Of a stretch of 11,659 nt of DNA, positions 1 through 6,900 are shown piece after piece (position 1 is the stretch's first letter; the number at the start of each line of letters is the position of its first letter). The DNA lies in assembly GCA_007127935.1 (NCBI GenBank), contig SKYL01000052.1:1-11659 (forward strand), in the 5' to 3' direction. The stretch is from Halorhodospira sp. Lineage in GTDB: Bacteria; Pseudomonadota; Gammaproteobacteria; Nitrococcales; Halorhodospiraceae. The notes under the pieces were generated by a model. That model did no database searches, had not been told where the DNA came from, and was given only the letters and a program-made list of their open reading frames with translations. The position numbers and the translations under genes are program-made.

Positions 1-1
1 G

Positions 2-1285
2 GGGGCGACGGCCATCAATGAGGAGATGAAGGTCGCCTGTGTCGAGGCCATCGCCGGCTTGGCCATGGAGGAATCGTCGGAGGTGGTGGTGGCCGCCTAC
101 GGCGGCAAGCCCCTGCGCTTCGGCCGCGACTACCTGATCCCGAAACCGTTCGATCCCCGCCTGATCACCCGTATCGCCCCGGCGGTGGCCAAGGCGGCCA
201 TGGAGAGCGGCGTAGCGACCCGGCCCATCGAGGACTTCGGCGCCTACCGCCTCCAACTGTCGCAGTACGTCTTCCAGTCCGGTCTGGTGATGAAACCGAT
301 CTTCGAACGGGCCCGGGAGAACCCGCGGCGCGTGGTCTATACCGACGGCGAGGAGGAGCGGCTCCTGCGGGCGGTCCAACTGGTGGTGGACGAGGGGCTG
401 GCCCACCCCATCGTTATCGGCCGCCGCCGGGTGGTGGAGATGCGGCTGCGCCGGCTGGGGCTGCGGCTGCGGATGGACGAGGACTTCGAGTTGGTGGACC
501 CGGAGGACGACCCGCGTTACCGGGACTACTGGGAGTTCTACCACAGCTTGATGGAGCGGCGCGGTATCTCACCGGCCCGGGCCCGTACGGTGGTGCGTAC
601 TCGGACCATGGTCATTGGCGCGTTGATGGTCCGGCGCGGTGACGCGGACGCGGTGGTGGGCGGCATGGAAGGGCGTTACCACCGCCAAGTGGGGCACGTC
701 CAGGATGTGATCGGGCTGCGCCGAGGTGTCCGCCATTTGGCGGCGATGAACGTGCTGATCATGCCCAAGGGGACGTTCTTCCTCTGCGACACCTACGTGA
801 ACCAGGATCCAAATCCCCACGAGATCGCCGAGATGACACTGCTGGCCGCGGACGGTGTGCGCCGCTTCGGGATGACGCCGAAGGTGGCGTTGCTCTCCCA
901 CTCCAGTTTCGGCAGCTCGAACCATCCGTCGGCGGTGAAGATGCGGGAGGCGCTACAGTTGATCCAGGATCGCGATCCGACCCTGGAGGTGGAGGGCGAG
1001 ATGCACGGTGATGCCGCCATCAGTGAGGAGATTCGGCGCCGCATTTTTCCCCGCACGCAACTCAGCGGCCAAGCGAACCTGCTGATCATGCCGGATGTTG
1101 ATGCCGCCAATATCGCCTTCAATCTGCTGAAGACCACCACCGACAGCGTCTCGGTGGGGCCGGTCCTGCTGGGTACCCAGCAGTCGGCCCATGTGCTGAC
1201 GCCGTCCACCACGGTACGTGGGATTGTGAACATGACCGCACTGGCGGTGGTGGAGGCTCAGTTGGCGGAACCGGCGTCGGAGTGA
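2..1285 (+). CDS. maeB: NADP-dependent malic enzyme MaeB, C-terminal part (5' end outside window)
   Basis: The frame is open from base 2, so the gene begins upstream; the ATG at 26 is internal. About 427 residues are visible, of roughly 750-760 usual for MaeB. The enzyme oxidatively decarboxylates malate to pyruvate with NADP+, in the cytosol. The first residues (GATAINEEMK, then DYLIPKPFDPRL and GVATRP) match the end of the NAD(P)-binding malic enzyme domain. From about window residue 105 the protein is a phosphotransacetylase-like domain (HPIVIGRRRVVE, DPEDDPRYRDYW, LLSHSSFGSSNHPS, GEMHGDAAI, NLLIMPDVDAANI, GPVLLGTQQSAHVL). In the MaeB family this domain is regulatory, binding acetyl-CoA, and is not known to transfer acetyl groups. 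The catalytic N-terminal domain is not visible, so activity cannot be judged. The 3' end runs 28 bp into the convergent hemY. A plain phosphotransacetylase is unlikely given the fused malic-enzyme segment. Confidence 0.95.
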   Translation, partial: GATAINEEMKVACVEAIAGLAMEESSEVVVAAYGGKPLRFGRDYLIPKPFDPRLITRIAPAVAKAAMESGVATRPIEDFGAYRLQLSQYVFQSGLVMKPIFERARENPRRVVYTDGEEERLLRAVQLVVDEGLAHPIVIGRRRVVEMRLRRLGLRLRMDEDFELVDPEDDPRYRDYWEFYHSLMERRGISPARARTVVRTRTMVIGALMVRRGDADAVVGGMEGRYHRQVGHVQDVIGLRRGVRHLAAMNVLIMPKGTFFLCDTYVNQDPNPHEIAEMTLLAADGVRRFGMTPKVALLSHSSFGSSNHPSAVKMREALQLIQDRDPTLEVEGEMHGDAAISEEIRRRIFPRTQLSGQANLLIMPDVDAANIAFNLLKTTTDSVSVGPVLLGTQQSAHVLTPSTTVRGIVNMTALAVVEAQLAEPASE

Positions 1286-2508
1286 GCCGGAGGCCGGGGT
1301 TCTGGGAACTCCGGCAACTCCGGTAAATGCTCTCCGGGGGCGGCCAGGTCCAGGGCGCGGCGATAGCTTGCCTTGGCCCCTTCTTCTTCACCCAGGTGCT
1401 CCTGGAGCGCCCCCAGCGCCCGCAGGTACTCCGGTTGTGCCGCCCGGGCCACCGCCGCCTCCAGGTAACTGCGGGCCCGTCCCCAGAGACGGCCGCGCAA
1501 GGCCAGAATGCCGGCGAGGTAGAGCAGTGTGGGGTTTTCCGGCCGCTCCTTCAGCCAAGCCTCCACTTGATTCAGGTGGTTGCTTCCGGTCTCCGGCAGG
1601 GCGGCGTAGCGGCGCAGCATCGGCTCGTTCCAGGACTTTTGCAGATGCCGCCGCAGCAGCGCCTCGGCGGCGTCGTGGCGGCCGTTCAGCAACAGGCCGT
1701 CGATATAGGTGCACAGGGCCTCCTCGTCGGCACGCAGGGGGCGGGGGAGTTCCTTCCAGGTCCGTTCCAGGGCCTCCGGCCCGCGGGCGGCGGCCCGGGT
1801 CAGGCGCTCCCGGGCGACCCATCGGCCCAGTTCTTCCAGCTGCTCCTCGGGGAGAACCTGGTGGCGGCGAAGCCGGGGCAGCAGGCCTTCCAGGCGTTCC
1901 CAGTCTCCCAGCGCGGTGCAGCAGGCCACCATCAGTTCCAGGATGCGGCGGTGATCCGGGTCCCGTTCCAACAGGTCGGTCAAGGTGGCCTGGGCCTCTT
2001 CCCACTGCCCGCCATCGGTCTGCAGTTGGGCCTGTAACAGGCGGACGGCCACGTGGGCCTGCCGTCCCCCCTTCTCCGCCACGGCCAGGTAACGGTCCCG
2101 CATCTCCCGGGCACCGCGGCGCTGGGCCGCAATGGCGGCGGCCAGGTAGTTCACCAGGGGCGCCTCGCTGCGCCCGGCGGAGCGCGTCAGGCGTTTTTCC
2201 GCCGCCTCGTAGTCGCCCTCCGCCAACTCCAATAGCCCCCGGGTCAGATTGTGCCGCGCCCGCCGTTGGCGCCGCTGAATTCCCCACTGCCGCCACCGGC
2301 GCGGCAACGAGAGGATGCGCCCCGCCGTGGTCAGCACCAAGTAGAGCAGGAGGCCGATCAAGACCAGCAGGGTCAGGAAGACCACCAGGTTCATCTCGAC
2401 GCGCCAGGGGCCGACGGCGAACAGGATGTAGCCCCCTTCCTGGACGAAGTAGAGGGCGGCCGCCACGGCGGTGACGAGAACAATGAGGGCGGTGAACAGG
2501 CGGCGCAT
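1258..2508 (-). CDS. hemY: HemY, membrane-anchored TPR protein of the heme biosynthesis cluster
   Basis: The 416-residue protein matches the proteobacterial HemY family, which is unrelated to the Bacillus protoporphyrinogen oxidase also called HemY. Two hydrophobic segments at about residues 4-22 and 40-61 flank a short loop and are followed by a very basic stretch (RRWRQWGIQRRQRRAR, about 70-85). This fits an inner-membrane anchor with a cytoplasmic C-terminal domain. The rest is alpha-helical tetratricopeptide-like repeats rich in Ala, Leu, Arg and Glu (ARHNLTRGLLELAEGDYEAA; a late repeat near 360-390 with EEEGAKASYRRALDLA). Its biochemical role is not settled; it is thought to act as a scaffold near heme enzymes. 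It is the last gene of hemCDXY. Its ATG follows the hemX stop after only 2 bp with no clear Shine-Dalgarno sequence, which suggests translational coupling. Its end overlaps maeB. Confidence 0.93.
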   Translation of the reverse strand: MRRLFTALIVLVTAVAAALYFVQEGGYILFAVGPWRVEMNLVVFLTLLVLIGLLLYLVLTTAGRILSLPRRWRQWGIQRRQRRARHNLTRGLLELAEGDYEAAEKRLTRSAGRSEAPLVNYLAAAIAAQRRGAREMRDRYLAVAEKGGRQAHVAVRLLQAQLQTDGGQWEEAQATLTDLLERDPDHRRILELMVACCTALGDWERLEGLLPRLRRHQVLPEEQLEELGRWVARERLTRAAARGPEALERTWKELPRPLRADEEALCTYIDGLLLNGRHDAAEALLRRHLQKSWNEPMLRRYAALPETGSNHLNQVEAWLKERPENPTLLYLAGILALRGRLWGRARSYLEAAVARAAQPEYLRALGALQEHLGEEEGAKASYRRALDLAAPGEHLPELPEFPEPRPPAHSDAGSAN

Positions 2509-2510
2509 GA

Positions 2511-3680
2511 TCAGAACGGCTTCAGCGGTTCAAGGACGGGGCCGATGTCGGGGGGCGTGACCACAATGGGTTTCGCCGCCAACTTACGCAGCGTGGCGCG
2601 TGCCGCGTCCACATCGGGGTCCTCCGTGTCGAAGTGGCGCGCCAGCCACCCTTCCGCCCGCTCCAAACCGGCGCGGTACTTTTCCTGGTCCTCCAGCAGC
2701 AGTGCCATACGCGCGCCCTCCAGTTGCAATCGAAGGTTCTCACGCAAAAAATAGCGCCGATCCGGGGGAAGATACGGTTCCAACTCGTCTTCCCGGTGAA
2801 TGGTGACCAGCGCGCCCAGCCCTTCCCGCAACCGAGTCCACGCCCGGTCGGCCAATCCGCGCCATCCTTCCCGGGCGCCAGTCCACGGCATCTCCACTTC
2901 TTCGGCGTCACGGCGGTCGGCCCGCAGCGCCCAGTGGTCCAATCCGTCCACCAGGGCGTCCAAATCCCGATCGATACGGGCCGTGTTGGGGGGCGAGTAG
3001 GCCAGCAGCGCGTCAATGGCCGCCCCCACCGCCTGCCGCGCGCCGATCCCCCGGCCGCCCAGGCGGCTCAACAGTTCGTCGGCGCCTTGCAGGGCGGCCA
3101 ACGCGGAGTCGATGTCACGATGGAAACGGACCCGGTGAGCCGCCACTTGGGCCAAGTAGCCGGCTTCGGAACGAATCCAGGTCTCCTCATGGGCATCGGC
3201 CAGCGCCCCGAGGCGTTCCAGCCCTTCGGTGATCCCTTCCTGACGGGTGGCGAAGGCATCCAGGCGTTCCGCCATGTCGCCCAGGCGCTCGCTGAATCCG
3301 GCCTGGGCGTCGGCCGCCTCACGGGCACTCTGTTGCGCCGCGCGGGCTTGTTCCAGCGCGCTCTGCCGGGCGGCGCGGGTCTCCTCCAAGGCCTCTTCCA
3401 GAGCAACGGCCAAGCCGTCCAAGTCCTCCTGGGCGGTGGCCAGTTCGCTCCCCAGCCGCTGTTCACCGGTCTCCACCGTGTGGTAAAGAAAGGCACCGCC
3501 GCCGATGGTTGCCGCCGCCAGCACCACCAGGGCGAGCCAAAGGGGCCATGTGGCGGCGGGCGCGGTCGTTTTCCCCTCGTCGGATTCGGGGGCGCGCTCC
3601 GCCTCATCCCCGGATGGGGGGAGTGGAGAGGCGGCTTCCGCCGCCTCGGTGCCGGCCGGTGGACGCTGTTCGTCGTTCAT
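2511..3680 (-). CDS. hemX: HemX-like membrane protein (uroporphyrinogen-III C-methyltransferase in name only)
   Basis: I place the start at the ATG at 3678-3680, giving 389 residues (MNDEQRPPAG...). A longer reading begins at 3839, but the extra 53 residues are low-complexity Arg/Gly/Pro sequence lying in the hemD frame shadow. The chosen start has AGGAG 8 nt upstream and forms an ATGA overlap with the hemD stop. Layout: an acidic, Pro/Ala-rich and probably disordered N-terminus (1-43), one transmembrane helix (about 45-66, WPLWLALVVLAAATIGGGAF), a Glu/Ala/Arg-rich predicted coiled coil (about 72-165), then the conserved HemX domain (WIRSEAGYLAQVAAHRV at 168-184). This is the organisation of HemX of gammaproteobacterial hem operons. 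The methyltransferase name is historical: I see no SAM-dependent tetrapyrrole methylase motifs. It probably sits in the inner membrane with most of its mass periplasmic, and its function is unproven. Confidence 0.9.
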   Translation of the reverse strand: MNDEQRPPAGTEAAEAASPLPPSGDEAERAPESDEGKTTAPAATWPLWLALVVLAAATIGGGAFLYHTVETGEQRLGSELATAQEDLDGLAVALEEALEETRAARQSALEQARAAQQSAREAADAQAGFSERLGDMAERLDAFATRQEGITEGLERLGALADAHEETWIRSEAGYLAQVAAHRVRFHRDIDSALAALQGADELLSRLGGRGIGARQAVGAAIDALLAYSPPNTARIDRDLDALVDGLDHWALRADRRDAEEVEMPWTGAREGWRGLADRAWTRLREGLGALVTIHREDELEPYLPPDRRYFLRENLRLQLEGARMALLLEDQEKYRAGLERAEGWLARHFDTEDPDVDAARATLRKLAAKPIVVTPPDIGPVLEPLKPF

Positions 3681-3693
3681 CGGTTTTGCTCCT
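3677..3693 (-). promoter_or_regulatory. hemX ribosome-binding site and hemD/hemX ATGA overlap
   Basis: On the minus strand AGGAG (3689-3693) precedes the hemX ATG by 8 nt, and the start codon shares 4 bp (ATGA) with the hemD stop. This decides the hemX start over the in-frame start 159 bp upstream and suggests translational coupling. Confidence 0.75.
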
Positions 3694-4477
3694 GTTGCCG
3701 GGTCGCCAGGGCGCGCATCAAGGCCGCGACCAGATGGTCCGCCGCGGGGGTCTCCGCCACCTCCACCCGGTTCGCCCAGGGCGCCGCCAAGGCGGCGATG
3801 CGGTGGCTGACCACGACCAGCGCCGCGCCGGCGAGCCACCCTCGGCCCTTGGGGCCGATGAGATCAAGAAAGTTCTCCAGGCCCTCCGCGCTGGTGACCA
3901 CCGCCGCATCCATTGGCCCGTCGTGCAACACGGCGGCGTGGAATGCGGACGGACCGGCCTTCGGCTTGCGCCGCCGGTAGACCTCCAGAAACTCCACGGA
4001 GGCGCCCCGTTGCCGCAGGGTCTCCGCCAAATACCCACGGCCGCCGACCCCTCGAACTATCATGACATGCTCGCCCGGGGCCTGCACAAATTCCGGTTCG
4101 GTCAGCAGGTCTTCCGAGGTGGCGCCGTGCCGTGGGCGGATGACCGGAGTGATGCCTTCCCGCTCCAAGCGCACGGCGGTGGCCTCGCCGACAGCGGCGA
4201 AGCGGGTTTGCGGCCCTGGGCCGCCGGCCGCCCGGATCCACGGCAGGCCAAAACGGACCGCATTGGGACTGGCGAAGATCAACCAATCGGCCCTTGCGGC
4301 GCGGGCGGCACCCGCCCGCAGCGCTTCGCTTTCCGGTTCCGGTGCGATCTCCAGCACCGGAAAGAGCGCCACCCGGGCGCCGGCGGACTCCAGGGCGTGT
4401 TGTGTCCCCGAGGCCTGTTCTCGGGGCCGGGTCAGGACAACCCCCCGGCCGGCCAGCGGCCGGTCACCTCCCGCCAT
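3677..4477 (-). CDS. hemD: Uroporphyrinogen-III synthase HemD
   Basis: At 266 residues this is a normal length for HemD, which cyclises hydroxymethylbilane and inverts ring D to give uroporphyrinogen III, the branch point for heme, siroheme, cobalamin and bacteriochlorophyll. Family signatures appear in order: GVVLTRPREQA (12-22), DWLIFASPNAV (64-74), FAAVGEATA (93-101), HGATSEDLL (117-125), VMIVRGVGGRGYL (138-150), FLEVYRRR (163-170), VVTSAEGLENFLDL (193-206) and VVVSHRIAALA (221-231). These represent the two alternating HemD-fold domains. Sequence conservation in this family is low, but the motif order plus the position between hemC and hemX make the call firm. It starts 14 bp after the hemC stop with a GGGGGAG ribosome-binding site 6 nt before the ATG. 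Its TGA overlaps the hemX ATG by 4 bp. Confidence 0.95.
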   Translation of the reverse strand: MAGGDRPLAGRGVVLTRPREQASGTQHALESAGARVALFPVLEIAPEPESEALRAGAARAARADWLIFASPNAVRFGLPWIRAAGGPGPQTRFAAVGEATAVRLEREGITPVIRPRHGATSEDLLTEPEFVQAPGEHVMIVRGVGGRGYLAETLRQRGASVEFLEVYRRRKPKAGPSAFHAAVLHDGPMDAAVVTSAEGLENFLDLIGPKGRGWLAGAALVVVSHRIAALAAPWANRVEVAETPAADHLVAALMRALATRQQEQNR

Positions 4478-4491
4478 CCCGTTCTCCCCCG

Positions 4492-5415
4492 CTATTCCGC
4501 CAACCCTTGAAGGATCTCGGCGGCGCCCCGTTGCAGCAAATCCTGCCCGAGACGGTCGCCCAGCGCCTGGGCGTCCTCGGGGGCGCCGCGGATTTCGCCG
4601 CGGACGATTTGCCGGCCGTCTGGGGAGCCCACCAGGCCCCGCAGGTGGAGCGCGCCGTCGGCAAGCTCGGCGAAACCGGCGATGGGGACTTGGCAGCTGC
4701 CTTCGAGGCGGGCGTTCATGGCGCGTTCGGCGTCGACGCAGATTCGCGTGTTGCCGTGGTTCAAGACCGCGGCCAGTTCACGGACGCGGTCGTCATCCGC
4801 CCGGCACTCGATCCCCAGCGCGCCCTGGCCCACCGCGGGCAGGCTCTCTTCCGGCGCGATCCGGGAGGCGATCCGGTGTTGCAGGGCGAGTCGGTCCAGG
4901 CCCGAGGCGGCGAGGATGATGGCGTCGAACTGCCCGTCATCCAGCTTGCCCAAACGGGTCTGTACGTTGCCGCGCAGCACCTCCACCACCAGATCGGGCC
5001 GGCGGGCCTGGATCTGGCACTGCCGGCGCAGGCTGGCCGTGCCCACCCGGGCGCTGTCGGGGAGTTCGTCGATGGCGGTGTACTGGTTGGAGACGAAGGC
5101 GTCGCGCGGGTCGGCTCGCTCCGTCACGGCGATGATCTCGAACCCGTCGGGGAGGCACCAGGGGACGTCCTTCATGGAGTGGACCGCCAGGTCCGCCTCC
5201 CCCTCCCGCATGCCCGCTTCCAGCTCTTTCATGAACAGGCCCTTGCCGCCGATGCGGGCGAGGGGCTGATCGAGGATCTCGTCGCCCCGGGTGGACATGG
5301 GCACCAGCGTGACGTCCAGCCCCGGATGCAGGCGCTTGAGTTCGGCGGCCACGTATTCGGCCTGCCAGAGGGCCAGCTTGGAGCGGCGGGTGGCGATGCG
5401 TAGTGGTTCAGACAT
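4492..5415 (-). CDS. hemC: Porphobilinogen deaminase (hydroxymethylbilane synthase) HemC
   Basis: The cytosolic enzyme polymerises four porphobilinogen molecules into hydroxymethylbilane. I use the ATG at 5413-5415, giving 307 residues starting MSEPLRIATRRSKLALWQAE, which matches the N-terminus of known HemC proteins. The frame stays open to 5529, but those 38 extra residues do not look like HemC and contain the intergenic stretch. Visible motifs: GGKGLFMKELE (56-66), AVHSMKDVP (77-85) with the catalytic Asp at 83, VGTASLRRQ (124-132), LRGNVQTRL (147-155), and the cofactor loop EGSCQVPIAG (238-247). Cys241 corresponds to the cysteine that carries the dipyrromethane cofactor (Cys242 in E. coli). 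All key residues are intact. There is no strong Shine-Dalgarno before the ATG. It heads hemCDXY and lies 83 bp downstream of the HD-GYP-like gene on the same strand. Confidence 0.97.
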   Translation of the reverse strand: MSEPLRIATRRSKLALWQAEYVAAELKRLHPGLDVTLVPMSTRGDEILDQPLARIGGKGLFMKELEAGMREGEADLAVHSMKDVPWCLPDGFEIIAVTERADPRDAFVSNQYTAIDELPDSARVGTASLRRQCQIQARRPDLVVEVLRGNVQTRLGKLDDGQFDAIILAASGLDRLALQHRIASRIAPEESLPAVGQGALGIECRADDDRVRELAAVLNHGNTRICVDAERAMNARLEGSCQVPIAGFAELADGALHLRGLVGSPDGRQIVRGEIRGAPEDAQALGDRLGQDLLQRGAAEILQGLAE

Positions 5416-5498
5416 GGGCTCGGCGTGGTTATGAGTGAAGGGGCAAGTTTCGGCGGGGTGGCGGGGCAGTTGCAAGTCACATCGTCCGGTTCCCCCGG
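5416..5498. other. Gap between the HD-GYP-like gene and hemC
   Basis: These 83 bp hold no gene. On the minus strand a 4-bp CCGG/CCGG stem follows the HD-GYP stop but has no T-run, so it is not a convincing terminator. I see no good sigma-70 promoter and no clear Shine-Dalgarno before hemC. Read-through from the upstream gene into hemCDXY is therefore plausible but unproven. Confidence 0.5.
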
Positions 5499-6683
5499 TC
5501 ACCCGGCGCCCGGCACCGGGTAGCCCCACGCCTCCTGCGGCACCACGGTGGCGGAGACATTCTCGGCACGGTACACGGAGGCGATCTCCACCGACTCCTC
5601 GGTGGCGAGATCTTTGGGGGCCGGGCTCTCCAAAGGCTGCCCCTGTTCATCGGCGAAGACGTAGATTCGGGGCCGCGTGCCAGCGGCGCCGCGGCGCACG
5701 ACCAAGGCCGTCTCGCCACTGGACAGCCCGACGAAAGTCCCCGGCGGAAAGACCCCGATCTCCTTGATGAAGGCGTTGACGAAGTACTCGTGATAGATCT
5801 TCCCGGCGTTCTCGTAGAGTTCCCGCAGTGCCCCCCGCACGCCCAATAGTTTCTTCTTGAAGGGGCGGGGCGTGACCATCGCCATGTACGAGTCGGCGAT
5901 CATGAGGATGCAGGCCTGGTCGGAGATGTGCTCCCTCGATAATCCCCACGGGTAGCCGCTGCCGTCGAGGCGCTCGTGGTGCTCCAGCACGATCCGCAGC
6001 CACTCCTCGTCGTTCAACTGCTCACGGCGCAGGATGTCGGCCGAGCGCTGGGGGTGCTGGCGGATGGCGTGGCGTTGGTCCGAAGTCAGCGCCGCGGTCT
6101 GCTGATCGAGTTCGTCCTGAATCTTGAGCATGCCCACGTTGGCGGTCAGGGCGGCTCCCACCAGCGCACGCCGCCGCGGTCCCTCCATGGAGACGCCGCG
6201 GGCGACGATATCGCACAGGATGGCTTGGCGCAGGGGGTGGATGACACGGCCGGGAAACCGCTTCTCCAGATGGGCCGCGCCCAGGGCGGCGTCGGCATCG
6301 AGGTCGATGAGGTTGCCGAGACGTACGATCATGGCATCGATGCCACGCCGGAGTTGGCCCTCCCCGGAGCCGACGGACTTGTAGGCCTGGTCCAGTGCCG
6401 CGGCGCAGCGCTGTAGCTCGTGGAAGGGATCGAAGTCGGCGGGAGGAGGCCGGTGGCGGGGCACCAAGGTGCGCACCCGGCCGACGCGGGCCAGCATGAG
6501 CTGCTGGGCCGTGCTCTTGACCGGGGTGCCCTCGCTCAGCAGTAGGCGCTCGTAGGCGTCGTAGATCGGATAGGGCGTCGGTTGCCCGACGATCAAGTCT
6601 TCGGGAGAGACCGGCTCGAGGATCGCGACCTTGTCTTCCTCTTCGCCACCGGCGTCGCCGTTGTTGCCGTTATCGGCCGCCAT
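5499..6683 (-). CDS. HD-GYP-like signalling protein with degenerate HD dyad
   Basis: The 394-residue protein has an acidic, Gly/Asn-rich N-terminus (1-18) and no signal peptide or membrane segment, so it should be cytoplasmic. Residues about 22-75 form a small N-terminal module seen in HD-GYP proteins (PVSPEDLIVGQPTPYPIYDA, then LLLSEGTPV). Residues about 145-310 align with the HD-GYP fold: IHPLRQ with His149, RQHPQRSADIL with His210, HHERLDGSGYP (235-245) and IADSYMAM with Asp264. The end (about 311-380, FPPGTFVGLSSGETALVV) is the usual C-terminal extension. HD-GYP domains normally hydrolyse cyclic-di-GMP, but the HDIGK motif reads ANVGM (181-185), so the metal-binding His-Asp pair is replaced by Ala-Asn. 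I infer loss or strong change of phosphodiesterase activity and perhaps a role as a c-di-GMP receptor or partner protein. The start is supported by AAGGGGAG with 6 nt spacing. There is no receiver domain. Confidence 0.88.
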   Translation of the reverse strand: MAADNGNNGDAGGEEEDKVAILEPVSPEDLIVGQPTPYPIYDAYERLLLSEGTPVKSTAQQLMLARVGRVRTLVPRHRPPPADFDPFHELQRCAAALDQAYKSVGSGEGQLRRGIDAMIVRLGNLIDLDADAALGAAHLEKRFPGRVIHPLRQAILCDIVARGVSMEGPRRRALVGAALTANVGMLKIQDELDQQTAALTSDQRHAIRQHPQRSADILRREQLNDEEWLRIVLEHHERLDGSGYPWGLSREHISDQACILMIADSYMAMVTPRPFKKKLLGVRGALRELYENAGKIYHEYFVNAFIKEIGVFPPGTFVGLSSGETALVVRRGAAGTRPRIYVFADEQGQPLESPAPKDLATEESVEIASVYRAENVSATVVPQEAWGYPVPGAG

Positions 6684-6793
6684 GGTTCTCTCCCCTTGCT
6701 TGACTGCTTTGCATTCCTGCCCACAAAGGACATCTTCAACCCTTATGGCGAGCGCAACAACCTAGTATGGCGCTCGGAGAAGTCTCGACTCGA

Positions 6794-6822
6794 TTGAACC
6801 CGGTTCGTCGGCAACGTAGTCT
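6794..6822 (+). promoter_or_regulatory. Candidate sigma-70-type promoter for argH-rsmA
   Basis: TTGAAC at 6794-6799 matches 4 of 6 bases of the -35 consensus and is followed, after a 17-bp spacer, by TAGTCT at 6817-6822, which matches 3 of 6 bases of the -10 consensus including the first TA and final T. An interrupted palindrome GAACC-C-GGTTC (6796-6806) overlaps the -35 element and could be an operator. The match is weak and was found by eye; transcription would start near 6829, giving a leader of about 70 nt. Confidence 0.3.
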
Positions 6823-6827
6823 TTATG

Positions 6828-6850
6828 CGGCAGCGCCGGAGGCGCCGCCC
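6828..6850 (+). promoter_or_regulatory. GC-rich hairpin in the argH leader
   Basis: Bases 6833-6837 (GCGCC) pair with 6841-6845 (GGCGC) around a 3-nt loop, GGA. After one A-C mismatch, 6829-6831 pair with 6847-6849, giving an 8-bp stem. It lies 51-72 bp before the argH ATG and would be at or near the 5' end of the message from the candidate promoter. No T-run follows on either strand, so it does not look like an intrinsic terminator. In GC-rich DNA such a hairpin can arise by chance. Confidence 0.3.
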
Positions 6851-6900
6851 ATGCAACGTTCCCAACCCTTGGCGATCCGCCGATTACGAGCACGATTCTT

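Larger units (their letters stand above)
6684..6900. promoter_or_regulatory. Divergent intergenic region between the HD-GYP-like gene and argH
   Basis: This 217-bp stretch is the only substantial gap in the window and is less GC-rich than the genes on either side. No plausible protein gene lies in it. It must hold the signals for the leftward HD-GYP/hem genes unless those have internal promoters, and for argH-rsmA. On the leftward strand I see the HD-GYP ribosome-binding site (6690-6697 on the plus strand) but no convincing -35/-10 pair. On the rightward strand there is a weak candidate promoter, a palindrome and a hairpin, listed separately. Confidence 0.6.

Noticed and set aside
1368..2474. 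368-residue Pro/Gly/Arg-rich open frame opposite hemY
   Set aside because: Low-complexity translation typical of a GC-rich antisense frame; HemY on the other strand has membrane segments and TPR patterns.
2634..3980. 448-residue open frame on the plus strand opposite hemX and hemD
   Set aside because: It has no family motifs and a skewed composition, and it lies wholly opposite genes with clear signatures; it is a by-product of high GC.
5429..5441. A 13-nt match (TTATGAGTGAAGG) between the hemC upstream gap and the argH start at 6899-6911
   Set aside because: In an 11.6-kb window about one or two 13-nt matches are expected by chance; there is no extension, flanking structure or third copy.
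5485..5498. CCGG/CCGG inverted repeat after the HD-GYP-like stop as a terminator
   Set aside because: The stem is only 4 bp with no T-run; a chance occurrence in GC-rich DNA is more likely.
5416..5529. Longer HemC N-terminus starting at 5529
   Set aside because: The 38 extra residues do not resemble HemC, and the MSEPLRIATR start matches the family.
6879..6886. GCCGATTA resembling a flagellar sigma-28 -10 element before argH
   Set aside because: It is only 15 bp from the argH ATG and has no TAAA-like -35 at the required distance.
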